DNA of 64,000 nt, taken from Verrucomicrobiota bacterium. GTDB taxonomy: Bacteria; Verrucomicrobiota; Verrucomicrobiia; Opitutales; Opitutaceae. The notes below the pieces were generated by a model. It was not told where the DNA came from, ran no database searches, and worked only from the letters and a program-made list of their open reading frames with translations. Where the stretch lies: assembly GCA_019510185.1 (NCBI GenBank), contig JAEKKV010000020.1:1-64000 (forward strand), written 5' to 3'. A program made the position numbers and the translations under genes. Every line of letters starts with the position of its first letter. The first letter of the stretch is position 1. Below, in pieces: positions 37,499-49,111 of this stretch.

Positions 37499-37573
37499 GC
37501 GGCTTGGACCACGGCAGCCGGCCGCACGCTGGGCTCGGACGCCCGGTGATGTCACGGACGCGGCCCGTCCGAC

Positions 37574-38530
37574 TCAAATGTAGAGATAGACGTAAACCGC
37601 GAAGGCGATTGCTATCAGTCCTGCGCCGGCCGCAAGCGCCCAGAGCAAGTTTCGCTGTCTCGCCGCCATGGCGAAAGTCGCGATGATCACGCCCATCTGC
37701 GCCGCGAGCATGCCGTAGAAAAAGCGCTGGCTGCGGAGATGATGACGCTCGGCCGAGACGTTGCTCTTGCGCACCAAGAGTTCGTAGACATTGGCGACAA
37801 CTTGGTTGAGGCGCGCCTCGGTGTCATAGCGCACGGTGTTGTAGCGAAGCCGTGCGGCGGTGAAATCGCGGCCCAGCGCCGTGACCGACGCATCCGGCGG
37901 CGACAGTTGCGCCTTTTGGCGGGCGAGTTCCTTCTCCAACTGCTCGATGGCTTGATTTATGGGAGCGATGGCCGCGTCGAAGGCCAGCGCGTGGTCCTGC
38001 GCTTGTTGCAGGGCCGTTTCCAACGTAGTGACCGGCACGGAACCCAGCAAAGCGAGAACATCCGCATCGGGACGGGAGCTGTGCAGGGCATCGAGTGCGG
38101 TTTTAACCTGGGGATCTTGAGCCGGCGCCGCACCGATCTTGGGCAGCTCACCGTTTTGCAGCGCAGCCAGCGCCTGTTTGCCGGCGATTGAGGCCAGCAC
38201 GGATTGTGCAGGCGTTTCGGCCAGAACCGTGGCAAGCGCGGTGCCATCGAGCGAGTGCACCTCGGTGGTGCTCTCCACCATGTCGAGCGTGTTGTGCTGA
38301 AGGGCGCTGCGAAGTTTTTTGGCCTGGAAAAAATTCCATTGGTCGCCGGCCTTGGACTGCTGTTGGGCGGCGAGCGAACGGTCATACTGGGCGCGCGTCA
38401 TCTCGCTGGAGGCGAGACCGGCGAGCATGGTGGCGACCACCGTCATGATGACAGGCGTCGCTGCAAAGAGCTTGCCAAGCTTGGTGGGGGGAAGATCTGC
38501 CTTAAGGGCGTCGGGAATGGTGGTTTTCAA
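37574..38530 (-). CDS. DUF4337-like membrane protein
   Basis: A protein of about 318 residues from TTG 38530, or 338 from TTG 38590; neither start has a strong ribosome site, and no ATG lies near. An N-terminal membrane segment (FAATPVIMTVVATMLAGLA) is followed by QQQSKAGDQWNFFQAKKLR, the hallmark text of the DUF4337 family. A long helical coiled-coil region follows, and two membrane helices (FFYGMLAAQMGVIIATFAMAA and LLWALAAGAGLIAIAFAVY) end the protein. Function unknown. It is divergent from the desaturase gene. Confidence 0.72.
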   Translation of the reverse strand: MKTTIPDALKADLPPTKLGKLFAATPVIMTVVATMLAGLASSEMTRAQYDRSLAAQQQSKAGDQWNFFQAKKLRSALQHNTLDMVESTTEVHSLDGTALATVLAETPAQSVLASIAGKQALAALQNGELPKIGAAPAQDPQVKTALDALHSSRPDADVLALLGSVPVTTLETALQQAQDHALAFDAAIAPINQAIEQLEKELARQKAQLSPPDASVTALGRDFTAARLRYNTVRYDTEARLNQVVANVYELLVRKSNVSAERHHLRSQRFFYGMLAAQMGVIIATFAMAARQRNLLWALAAGAGLIAIAFAVYVYLYI

Positions 38531-38693
38531 AGATGAAAGGGAATTCAGGAATACTGACTGAAGGCTGAACGGGTTGCGAATTTCCGCCAACCGCCCGGGC
38601 CCTGCAAGCCCAAGAGAGAAACTTGTCGTCCTTGTGGTTCTTTCCTATCAGGCATACGTTATGAAAGTGGCGGGATACCGCCACTTCCGCCAC

Positions 38694-39776
38694 ATGAATA
38701 CTACTCTGCCAAACCCGAACACCACCACCAAGCGGCCTGAAGATGCGTGGAAACAAGTCGTCGCCGACTACCAGCAGCCGTCCGTCTGGCGCGCAAGCTG
38801 GCAGCTCGTGAACACCTTCGGGTTTTACGCACTGCTGTGGTATTTCATGTACCTCAGCCGGGCAACCCCGTGGGTGAGCCTGCCGCTGGCGGTGCTCGCC
38901 GGAGCCCTGCTCGTAAGGGTGTTCATCATTTTCCACGATTGCGGGCACGGATCGTTTTTGCGCTCGTCCACGGCCAATATCGTCGTCGGCTGGCTGGCGG
39001 GCGTGCTCACGTTCACCCCGTTTTATCACTGGCGCTGGGAACACGCCCACCATCACGCCACGTCGGGCGATCTTGACCGTCGCGGCACGGGCGACATCTG
39101 GACGCTGACGGTCCAGGAATATCTGGAGTCGTCACGCTGGCAGCGCTTTGCCTACAAACTTGCCCGTAATCCGGTCATTCTGTTCGTGATCGCACCCGTG
39201 TTCCTGTTCGTGGCTCGGCAGCGGTTCTCCTCTCCCACGGCCAAACTGCGGGAGCGGCAGTCGGTGTGGTTCATGAATCTGGCCTTGCTGGCAGTGGCGG
39301 CGGGCATGAGCGCTCTCTTCGGCCTCTCGACCTACCTTCTGCTTCAGCTCGTGGTGATCACGGTAGCGGGCTCGGCCGGTGTCTGGATGTTTTACGTGCA
39401 GCACCAGTTTGAGGACGCCTATTGGGAGCACACCGAAGAATGGGACTACACCGAGGCGGCGTTGAAAGGCAGCTCCTTCTATCGTCTGCCAAAGGTGCTG
39501 CAGTGGTTCACTGGCAACATCGGGTTCCATCACATCCACCATCTCAGCTCCCGCATCCCGAACTACAATCTGGAGCGGTGCCATAACTCGCACCCGATGT
39601 TTAACCAGGTGAAACCGATCACGATCCTCACGAGTTTGAAATCGTTGAACTTCCGCCTGTGGGACGAGCAAAGCCGGAAGCTGGTCGGTTACCGCCTCAT
39701 GCGCGAACGCCGGAAACAAGCCAAGGCCGCCGCCAAGAAAACGCCAGGGACTCCACCGCCGTCGGTCGGCGTTTGA
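38694..39776 (+). CDS. Fatty acid desaturase (membrane di-iron)
   Basis: A 360-residue membrane enzyme. The three histidine boxes are HDCGHGS (81-87), HAHHH (117-121) and the late HHIHHL before SSRIPNYNL. Hydrophobic helix pairs lie at about 45-75 and 190-245. The C-terminus is Lys-rich. The pattern is that of acyl-lipid delta-12/omega-6 type desaturases (DesA/FadA-like), which tune membrane fluidity. ATG 38694 (MNTTLPNP) is preferred to longer upstream readings. Confidence 0.9.
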   Translation: MNTTLPNPNTTTKRPEDAWKQVVADYQQPSVWRASWQLVNTFGFYALLWYFMYLSRATPWVSLPLAVLAGALLVRVFIIFHDCGHGSFLRSSTANIVVGWLAGVLTFTPFYHWRWEHAHHHATSGDLDRRGTGDIWTLTVQEYLESSRWQRFAYKLARNPVILFVIAPVFLFVARQRFSSPTAKLRERQSVWFMNLALLAVAAGMSALFGLSTYLLLQLVVITVAGSAGVWMFYVQHQFEDAYWEHTEEWDYTEAALKGSSFYRLPKVLQWFTGNIGFHHIHHLSSRIPNYNLERCHNSHPMFNQVKPITILTSLKSLNFRLWDEQSRKLVGYRLMRERRKQAKAAAKKTPGTPPPSVGV

Positions 39777-39812
39777 TCCGCCGGGGCAGGCCTCTGCGCC
39801 CCGCGGTGAGGC

Positions 39813-40496
39813 TCAATCCTCAAATCCGTCCACGCTCAAACTCTTCCCGTTGTCCTTGGGCCCGAGTTGTAAGATGAAGGGCGCGGCGATCTTGGCCCAC
39901 GCTTCGGCCTTGGCGCAGCCGGCGGCGCCTTCGCCAAGAACGATGCGAAGCATGTCAGTGTCGATAGAACCGGGATTGAGCGGAACCGCCGCCATTCCCC
40001 GCGGCAACTCTTGAGCGAGCGCCTGGGTCAGTCCCTCGATGGCCCACTTGCTTGCACAATACGGCGCGAACTCTCCTGAAACGCTCCGGCCCCAAAGGGA
40101 CGAAATATTCACGATCACGCCTTTCTTGGCGGCGACCATGGACGGCACGAACTCGTGAATGACGTTGGCGACACCGGTGATATTGATGTTCACGAGGGAC
40201 GCAAATGCCTCGACCGGCACCTGCCAGAGCGGCGCCGGGGCATTGATGACGGCGGCGTTGTTGATCAGGATATCCGGCGCTTCGCCAAAACCGAGCGTCT
40301 TGGCGGCCCAGATGCCCACCTTCGTCGGATTCGAAACGTCGACGACTTCGAAGCTGTGCGGTGCCCCGTATTCAAAACGCAGATCGATAATGGCCGGGCC
40401 GCGTCCGCAACCGGCGACCGTGTGGCCGAGCCGGATGAACTCCTCGGCCAAGGCCCGGCCAAGACCACGAGTGACTCCGGTGATGACGATCTTCAT
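39813..40496 (-). CDS. Short-chain dehydrogenase/reductase
   Basis: A 227-residue SDR with the NAD(P) motif VITGVTRGLGRALA, NNAAVIN, the catalytic Ser in VNISSLWG and the YCASKWA pair (Tyr, Lys). The substrate is unknown. The ATG overlaps the end of the exbD-type gene by four bases (ATGA), so it is probably translated from the same transcript as exbB-exbD, an unusual partner. No transmembrane segment is visible. Confidence 0.85.
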   Translation of the reverse strand: MKIVITGVTRGLGRALAEEFIRLGHTVAGCGRGPAIIDLRFEYGAPHSFEVVDVSNPTKVGIWAAKTLGFGEAPDILINNAAVINAPAPLWQVPVEAFASLVNINITGVANVIHEFVPSMVAAKKGVIVNISSLWGRSVSGEFAPYCASKWAIEGLTQALAQELPRGMAAVPLNPGSIDTDMLRIVLGEGAAGCAKAEAWAKIAAPFILQLGPKDNGKSLSVDGFED

Positions 40497-40894
40497 CGCG
40501 ATTGCAGGCTGAATTTGTTCAGACCCGTCTTGCGGCAGGTATCCATGACGAAAGCCAGCGTCTTGAGCGGAGTGTTTTCGTCGGCGCGGATGAGCACGGG
40601 GATGTCCTTGTCGATCTGGCGCACCTCGTGAAGCAGACTCACGAGCTGGGCCTCGGTGGCGGCCTTGCCGTTGAAGAAGAGCGCGCCGGCCTTGTCGATG
40701 CCGATGGTTACGGTGCCCTTGAACTCGTTTTTACCGGCGGTCTCGACCTTCGGCAACGTGAGGTTGAGCGTCGCTGCGGTGCGAAACTGCATCGTGACGA
40801 ACGCAAAAAACACCAACATCACGAGCACGTCGATCAACGGCACGAGATTGAGCTCGGGACGCTTGCGACGGGGTCTGAGCAGGCTGCTGCGCAT
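40493..40894 (-). CDS. exbD: ExbD/TolR-type biopolymer transport protein
   Basis: A 133-residue protein with a basic N-terminus (LLRPRRKRPELNLVP), one membrane helix containing the conserved proton-pathway Asp22 (LIDVLVMLVFFAFVTM), and a periplasmic domain with KDIPVLIRADENTPLKTLAFVMD. ExbB-ExbD couples the proton gradient to TonB for outer-membrane uptake. ATG 40894 is chosen; the frame upstream overlaps exbB. No TonB gene is near. Confidence 0.88.
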   Translation of the reverse strand: MRSSLLRPRRKRPELNLVPLIDVLVMLVFFAFVTMQFRTAATLNLTLPKVETAGKNEFKGTVTIGIDKAGALFFNGKAATEAQLVSLLHEVRQIDKDIPVLIRADENTPLKTLAFVMDTCRKTGLNKFSLQSR

Positions 40895-40916
40895 AGGTCC
40901 TTCGATGAAAACCGGC

Positions 40917-41492
40917 TTACGATTGCGCTCCGCGGGCGAGGATGCGCTCCAGCAGCACGTCGAGCTGCGCGGCGAATTTTTCCACGCGGCGCTGCAGGAT
41001 GCCGCCGCCCACGAGCGCGGGCACGGCGATGAGCAGACCGAGGACGGTGGCGGAGAGCGCGAGCGAAACACCGCTGGTAAACTTCGCCGGATCGGGCATG
41101 CCGTTGTCGCCGGTGACGCTGGAAAAAACCCGGATGAGCGACCAGACCGTGCCGGTGAGGCCGATGAGCGGCGCGCCGGCGTAAATCACGTCGAGATAGG
41201 GAATGCCCCGTTCCATGCGCACGAGCTCAAGCCGGGCGAAGGCCTTCACCGCATCCGGGTCGTTTGGATGCTGTCCCGCAAAGGCGACCACGCGGGCCAG
41301 CACCGAATGCTGGCCACCAGAGACCGGACGCCCGGCCACGATGGTGTCCACCATGTCCTGCGGCAGGACCACCGAGGTTCGCAACGCATAGGAGCGTTCG
41401 ACCAAAATGAAAACCAGCGCGAGCGAGCACACCGCGAGCGGGTAGATCAGAATGTCGGCGCCTTTAAAGATATCGATGGCTGCAAGAAACAT
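40917..41492 (-). CDS. exbB: MotA/TolQ/ExbB proton-channel family protein
   Basis: A 191-residue three-helix membrane protein with helices around ILIYPLAVCSLALVFIL, YLDVIYAGAPLIGLTGTVWSLI and LSATVLGLLIAVPALVG. The Thr/Gly-rich GLTGTVWSLIRVF segment and the terminal helix pair are typical of ExbB/TolQ. It is 22 bases before exbD. Whether the pair powers TonB uptake or Tol-Pal cannot be settled here. Confidence 0.88.
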   Translation of the reverse strand: MFLAAIDIFKGADILIYPLAVCSLALVFILVERSYALRTSVVLPQDMVDTIVAGRPVSGGQHSVLARVVAFAGQHPNDPDAVKAFARLELVRMERGIPYLDVIYAGAPLIGLTGTVWSLIRVFSSVTGDNGMPDPAKFTSGVSLALSATVLGLLIAVPALVGGGILQRRVEKFAAQLDVLLERILARGAQS

Positions 41493-41538
41493 GGGAGAAG
41501 GTGTGCTGGTATGACGTCGCCGACCGGCGAAAGTTCAT

Positions 41539-41572
41539 AAAAAACCGGCAGGCCCGCGAAAGACCTGCCGGT
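41539..41572 (-). terminator. Rho-independent terminator after leuCD
   Basis: The stem ACCGGCAGG (41564-41572 on the minus strand) pairs with 41544-41552 over 9 bp, followed by a run of T (complement of 41539-41544). It lies 14 bases beyond the leuD stop and before exbB. Confidence 0.88.
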
Positions 41573-41585
41573 GCGTGAGCATTTC

Positions 41586-42188
41586 TCAAGCCGCCAGATA
41601 GGGAAGTTTGGCGGCGGTGGCCTTGACGGCGTCGCGACCGTCGAGGAGCTCGCCAATCGCATCCCAGCGACCGTTGACGAGCGCATCCCGGGCGCTCTCG
41701 CGCTGGGCGATCTTCACCGACTGGCCGGCGAAGCGCGCTTCCAACTTCACAAGGTCGATGACGACCTCGGCGCGGGGATCGGCCTCGGTGGCGGCGGCGA
41801 TCTTGGCGATGTCCTCACGCGAAGCGGTCACGCAGGGAATGCCGAGGGTGGTGCTGTTGCCAAAAAAGATCTCAGCGAAGTTCTCGGCGATGACCGCCTT
41901 GAAACCGTATTTGGCAATGGCCTGCGGGGCGTGCTCGCGGGAGGAACCGCAGCCGAAATTGGCGCCGGAGAGCAGGATCGTCGCGCCCTTGAAACGCTCC
42001 TCGTTGAGCGGATGCGGCTTGTCGGTGCCGTCAAGATTCTTGCGGACGTCGTAGAAGAGGAATTCGCCAAGACCGTCAAAGGTGACGCACTTCATGAAGC
42101 GCGCCGGGATGATGCGGTCGGTGTCGATATCGTTGCCGGGCACGTTGACGGCGCGGCCGGTGACGGAGGTGATTTTTGCGAGAGCCAT
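41586..42188 (-). CDS. leuD: 3-isopropylmalate dehydratase small subunit
   Basis: A 200-residue swivelling-domain subunit that isomerises 2-isopropylmalate to 3-isopropylmalate with LeuC. GNDIDTDRIIPARF near the N-terminus and SGANFGCGSSREHAPQAI in the middle are the signatures. It starts 31 bases after leuC and ends at a terminator. leuA and leuB are not in the window. Confidence 0.95.
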   Translation of the reverse strand: MALAKITSVTGRAVNVPGNDIDTDRIIPARFMKCVTFDGLGEFLFYDVRKNLDGTDKPHPLNEERFKGATILLSGANFGCGSSREHAPQAIAKYGFKAVIAENFAEIFFGNSTTLGIPCVTASREDIAKIAAATEADPRAEVVIDLVKLEARFAGQSVKIAQRESARDALVNGRWDAIGELLDGRDAVKATAAKLPYLAA

Positions 42189-42218
42189 GGTGGCGGAGAT
42201 TAAAGGTGGAAGCTGAAC

Positions 42219-43637
42219 TTAGTTATTGGCGACGTGAAAGACTTCACGGGCGTCGGCGATCTGGCCAGTGACCGCGGCGGCGGCGACCATGAGCGGGCTC
42301 ATGAGGATCGTGCGGCCGGTGGTGGAGCCTTGGCGGCCCTTGAAGTTGCGGTTCGAGGAGGACGCGCAGAGCTGGTCCCCGACAAGCTTGTCGGGATTCA
42401 TCGCGAGGCACATCGAGCAACCGGCGGCGCGCCACTCGAAGCCGGCCTCGGACAGGATCTTGTCGAGACCGAGTTTTTCGCACTGGAGCGCGACGATCTG
42501 CGAACCAGGGACGGCGATGGCCTTGACCCCCGGAGCAACCTTGCGGCCCTTGATGAACTTGGCGACCTCTTGGAAATCCGAGAGACGGCCGTTGGTGCAC
42601 GAGCCAAGGAAAGCGACGCTGATCTTGGTGCCCTTGATGGGGGCGCCGGCGGGCAGCTTCATGTAGGCGAGCGCTTCCTCGATGCCAGCCTTTTCGTCCA
42701 CGGACGTGGCGGTGGCAGGATCGGGGATGTTCTCGGTGATGGAGATGGCTTGGGCGGGATTGATGCCCCACGTGACGGTAGGAGCGATGTCGCCGGCGTC
42801 GATCTTGACGACGTCGTCGTAGTTCGCGCCGGGATCGGAAGCGAAGGACTTCCAACGGGCGACTTCAGAATCCCAAGCCGCACCCTTCGGGGCGTAAGGA
42901 CGGCCCTTCAAGTAGGCAAAGGTGGTCTCGTCGGGATTAACATAGCCGACGCGAGCGCCGCCCTCGATGGACATGTTGCACACGGTCATGCGCTCTTCCA
43001 TCGTGAAGCCGTCGAAAATATTGCCGGCATACTCGTAGGCGTAGCCGGTGCCGCCGTTGACGCCGAGTTTGCGGATGATGTGAAGGATCACGTCCTTGGC
43101 GTAGACGCCGGGGCGGAGCTTGCCGTTCACCTCGATGCGGCGGACCTTGAGGGCGCCGAGCGCCATCGTTTGCGTGGCGAGCACGTCGCGCACCTGACTC
43201 GTGCCGATGCCGAACGCGATCGCGCCGAAAGCGCCGTGCGTGGAAGTGTGGGAGTCGCCGCAGGCGATCGTGGTGCCGGGCTGGGTGATGCCCTGCTCGG
43301 GACCGACGATGTGAACAATCCCCTGCTTGCCCGAGGCGCGATCGAAGAAGGTGATGCCGAACTCGGCGCAGTTTTTGCGCAGCTCGTCCATCATGGCCTG
43401 CGCGAGCGGATCGGCGTAAGGCTCCACGAACTGGTCGGTGGGCACGATGTGGTCGACCGTCGCGAAAGTGCGATGCGGCATCAGAACCTTCAATCCCAGA
43501 TCGCGGACCATGCCGAAAGCCTGGGGCGAGGTCACCTCGTGAATCAGGTGCGTGCCGATGAGCAATTGCGTCTGGCCGTTGGCCAGTGTGCGGACGGTGT
43601 GGGCGTCCCAGACTTTTTGAAACAGGGATTTAGGCAT
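42219..43637 (-). CDS. leuC: 3-isopropylmalate dehydratase large subunit
   Basis: A 472-residue aconitase-family subunit with a [4Fe-4S] cluster: cysteines in FLGSCTNGR and [25 protein letters not shown] is the substrate-side loop, and [16 protein letters not shown] text opens the protein. The start at ATG 43637 (MPKSLFQ) is fixed because upstream frame sequence overlaps the divergent LysR gene. leuC and leuD form an operon; a LysR-type regulator is divergent 102 bases away. Confidence 0.96.
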   Translation of the reverse strand: MPKSLFQKVWDAHTVRTLANGQTQLLIGTHLIHEVTSPQAFGMVRDLGLKVLMPHRTFATVDHIVPTDQFVEPYADPLAQAMMDELRKNCAEFGITFFDRASGKQGIVHIVGPEQGITQPGTTIACGDSHTSTHGAFGAIAFGIGTSQVRDVLATQTMALGALKVRRIEVNGKLRPGVYAKDVILHIIRKLGVNGGTGYAYEYAGNIFDGFTMEERMTVCNMSIEGGARVGYVNPDETTFAYLKGRPYAPKGAAWDSEVARWKSFASDPGANYDDVVKIDAGDIAPTVTWGINPAQAISITENIPDPATATSVDEKAGIEEALAYMKLPAGAPIKGTKISVAFLGSCTNGRLSDFQEVAKFIKGRKVAPGVKAIAVPGSQIVALQCEKLGLDKILSEAGFEWRAAGCSMCLAMNPDKLVGDQLCASSSNRNFKGRQGSTTGRTILMSPLMVAAAAVTGQIADAREVFHVANN

Positions 43638-43739
43638 GGATGGTAAGGAAGAAGGGTTTACCCGGAAGTTGGCTATCCGGAACTGAATGACAGTACCAGA
43701 ACGTTGCCATAACGGGAAATACTTGTTCAGCTCCTTGTG

Positions 43740-44684
43740 ATGCCTCGTGAGTATCAGTTCCCCTATGATTTGCGCCACCTCGTTTATTTCCGCGAGGTCG
43801 CCCGGCAACTTCATTTCCGCAAGGCGGCGGAATCCTTATCCGTCGCCCAACCTGCTCTGAGCCGTCAAATAGCGCAACTGGAGGCCGCCTTGGGCGTGCC
43901 ACTGTTTGTCCGTTCGCGCCGCCGCGTAGAGCTCACCCCCGCAGGCAGAGCGTTACTGGAGCGCATCGAGCCGCTCTTGCGCACGCTGGCCGGCGTGCCT
44001 GCCGAGTTGCAAGCGTTGGCGGAGGGCGAAAGAGGGCATCTCAAGGTTGCGTTCACCGGACTGGCAATGGCCACGGTGCTGCCCGGCATTCTACGGGAAT
44101 TTCACCGCAAGTTCCCCGGCATCCGGCTCGAGTTGAACGAATCTCCGACGTCGGCCCAGCTCGGCGCGTTACTCGCGGGCGAACTCGCGTGCGGTTTTTT
44201 CCACCCCGACGCCTCCTCCACCCCGGGCCTGAAGACCCGGCTGCTGTTGCGCGAAAAAAACGGCGTGCTTCTGCCCGCCGATCATCCCCTCGCCTCTCAT
44301 CCGGTGCTCCGGCTGCGCGCGCTCGCCTCGACGCCGTTCGTGCTTTTTCCGCGGGCGCACAATCCCGGTTTCTATGATCGCGTGCTGGCGGCGTTTTCGC
44401 GCGCGGGAGTCACGCCACGCATCGCCGAGGAAGTCTGGCCGCGCGCCAACGGTGTGGGCTTCGTGCGCGCGGGCGTGGGTGCGACGTTCATGTGCCCCTC
44501 CGAGGCGCGCCAGCTCCCGCCGGAGGTAACCTTCCGTCCGCTGGAAGGTCCTGCGCCGGAAAGTCGGCTGGTGCTGGGCTGGCGGAGCACGCCGCCGCCG
44601 GAGCCCGCGCTGGCGGCGTTTCTTTCGGTGGCCGAGGCGAACGCGCCGGTCCCGCCAACTGCGGCGACCGGCGAACCGGCATAA
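43740..44684 (+). CDS. LysR-family transcriptional regulator
   Basis: A 314-residue LysR protein. The N-terminal winged helix ([20 protein letters not shown] followed by [20 protein letters not shown], about 10-65) binds DNA, and the C-terminal periplasmic-binding-like domain senses a ligand. The frame allows a GTG at 43737 or ATG at 43740. Divergent from leuC, so leuCD control is the natural guess, with an acyl or amino-acid intermediate as ligand. A tandem CCGGAA (43662 and 43677) lies in the shared gap but is not a proven operator. Confidence 0.85.
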   Translation: MPREYQFPYDLRHLVYFREVARQLHFRKAAESLSVAQPALSRQIAQLEAALGVPLFVRSRRRVELTPAGRALLERIEPLLRTLAGVPAELQALAEGERGHLKVAFTGLAMATVLPGILREFHRKFPGIRLELNESPTSAQLGALLAGELACGFFHPDASSTPGLKTRLLLREKNGVLLPADHPLASHPVLRLRALASTPFVLFPRAHNPGFYDRVLAAFSRAGVTPRIAEEVWPRANGVGFVRAGVGATFMCPSEARQLPPEVTFRPLEGPAPESRLVLGWRSTPPPEPALAAFLSVAEANAPVPPTAATGEPA

Positions 44685-44687
44685 GTC

Positions 44688-46433
44688 TTATTTCAACTTC
44701 TCCGCCAGCTCCGTCATCTCCTGATCGAGCTGGCTATCGGGATCGGGCTTGAGCACGAGCCGGGCTTGGGCCAGCGCCGTTTTCGCCTCGCTTGCATGTC
44801 CTTGGCTGGCGAGCCGACGGACAAACGGACGGACGACGCGGTCATAAAAATCCATACCCGCGCCTTTGCCGTAGCGTTGCAGCGTCTGCTTATAGAGGAG
44901 CAACTGTTCGGATAGCGGAGTGTTTTCCATCATTTGAGAAATGGCGGCGGCCGCCTGCTCCACCGTTAAATCGGTGCGACCCGTCTGGTTTTTGCGCGCG
45001 ATGGCGCGCTCTTCGGTCTCCGCCGCCGTCGCCTCGCCACGGGAGCGAAGACTGGCGGCCAGAGCCCGCAGAAAGCGCGCATTAAGGTCGGGATAACGTT
45101 GAAACGCCGCCGCCGCTTCCCCGAGAAGCTGCTCACGGGTTTTGAAATCGACGTCCGCATTGACGGCGAGAAGCGTTTCCCACGCTTCCAGATTGCGCCG
45201 CTCGCAAGCGATCGCTCTGCGCGCCGCGGCCGCCGCCTCCTTGGTCTGCCCGAGCTGAAGATACAGCTTCGCGAAAAGCTCCCATGGGCGTGACTGCTGA
45301 TACGGCGGAAGCTGGTGAAAGCCTTCCGACAAAAACTGGAGTTCGTGATCGGAAAGATCGGCCCACGTCTGCGGATCGTGCGCCACGCCTGTCACGTAGC
45401 GCTGCTCGGCATACCGGCCGGCATCCAGCACCCATTTTTTCCCCGTGCCCAAATAGCCAAACCACGCATGCCGTCCGTCCTGGCCTTCGCCGCGAAAAAG
45501 CAGCGTGGGCACGCCCTTCGCCTTCCCCGCCTGGGTGGCAAAATAGGCCTGATCCACGCAGATGCCCCCTTCGCTGTAGATGCGCGGCAGATCATAGGAA
45601 TCGCCCGGCCACGCATATTGGCGGGCGTTCAGCCGGTCGGTGCGATAGCGCACGCTGTCGTAGCTCTTGGGCAATTGCGCCAGAGTGAAGTGAAGCGATT
45701 TTTGCGCCCAAACGAGGTCGTCGAACGAAGCCACGAAATCGACCGCGAATTTCAATTCGGACGCCGGCAACGTCGTCAGCTTGTGCAACGTCACTCCGCG
45801 CTGGTCGGCATCGACCAGAAAATTAAACGCCTCGAGCGGCGGAGGCAAAACACGCGGCAGAACTTTGGCCGATACCTGTGCATGAGGCCAGTCGCGCGGC
45901 GGCGGCGAATCATAAACCAAGGCGATGGCCAGGGCCAATTGGCTGTAAGCCGCGAACCGGCGCGGATCGGCCTCGCGCAAGGTCTGCAAAATCACGAGCA
46001 CCTGCGGAAGATTATCGTAAGCCGACAGCTGATCGAAAAACGCCGCCGAGAACACCCGGTCTTCAAGCAGCCAGGCAATGGTGTCTTGCGAAAGCAGGCG
46101 GGCGAGCGGTTCGTCCGGCAATGCAGCAACCGCAACCACCGCCGGCCGTGGCCCCGCAGAGGACTGAGACCGGCCCAGCAGCTCGCTCCACGCCGCCACG
46201 TAAAACCAGGCTTCGGCCGCATCCATGGAGCCATGCTCGAATGTGTTTATCGCACCTGCATAAATGCCCGTCGCAATCGGTCCCCATCCCTTGCTCGGAG
46301 CCGCCGCCAAGATGGCGTTGACCCGCTCGGCCGTGGGCGGACGAAGAAACCACTCGTCGGGAAGCCGCGGAACCTCGGCCCCGCTCGCCACTCCTGACAA
46401 AAATCCGGCGATGATTAAAAGAAAACAACGCAC
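44688..46433 (-). CDS. Exported transglutaminase-like protein with helical repeat C-terminus
   Basis: A 581-residue protein with a signal peptide (LLIIAGFLSGVASG). The transglutaminase-like catalytic triad is readable: Cys292 in SEGGICVDQAYFA, His322 in QDGRHAWFGYL and Asp337 in KWVLDAGRY. Residues ~375-560 form TPR-like helices (QTKEAAAAARRAIACERRN, NLEAWETLL). Such proteins are thought to process proteins or peptides in the envelope; the substrate here is unknown. It is separated from clpC by a terminator. Confidence 0.75.
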   Translation of the reverse strand: MRCFLLIIAGFLSGVASGAEVPRLPDEWFLRPPTAERVNAILAAAPSKGWGPIATGIYAGAINTFEHGSMDAAEAWFYVAAWSELLGRSQSSAGPRPAVVAVAALPDEPLARLLSQDTIAWLLEDRVFSAAFFDQLSAYDNLPQVLVILQTLREADPRRFAAYSQLALAIALVYDSPPPRDWPHAQVSAKVLPRVLPPPLEAFNFLVDADQRGVTLHKLTTLPASELKFAVDFVASFDDLVWAQKSLHFTLAQLPKSYDSVRYRTDRLNARQYAWPGDSYDLPRIYSEGGICVDQAYFATQAGKAKGVPTLLFRGEGQDGRHAWFGYLGTGKKWVLDAGRYAEQRYVTGVAHDPQTWADLSDHELQFLSEGFHQLPPYQQSRPWELFAKLYLQLGQTKEAAAAARRAIACERRNLEAWETLLAVNADVDFKTREQLLGEAAAAFQRYPDLNARFLRALAASLRSRGEATAAETEERAIARKNQTGRTDLTVEQAAAAISQMMENTPLSEQLLLYKQTLQRYGKGAGMDFYDRVVRPFVRRLASQGHASEAKTALAQARLVLKPDPDSQLDQEMTELAEKLK

Positions 46434-46481
46434 AATGGATGGGAATTAAATCATCGATCCTCGGACGCCAAGCGAGACGAA

Positions 46482-46520
46482 CAAAACCAAACGCCCCGCA
46501 GCTTCGAAGGCTACGGGGCG
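46482..46520 (-). terminator. Rho-independent terminator after clpC
   Basis: A stem of CGCCCCG with CGGGGCG (46514-46520 paired with 46492-46498) plus an inner AGC/GCT pair closes a loop TTCGAAG-type, and the minus-strand tail is T-rich (GTTTGGTTTTG, 46482-46491). It ends the mcsA-mcsB-clpC run about 30 bases after the clpC stop. Confidence 0.82.
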
Positions 46521-46552
46521 CGGATCAATCAAGCGCAAGAGTGACGCGCGGC

Positions 46553-49093
<2,541 letters not shown>

Positions 49094-49111
49094 GGGCTGG
49101 TAGGGATGGGG

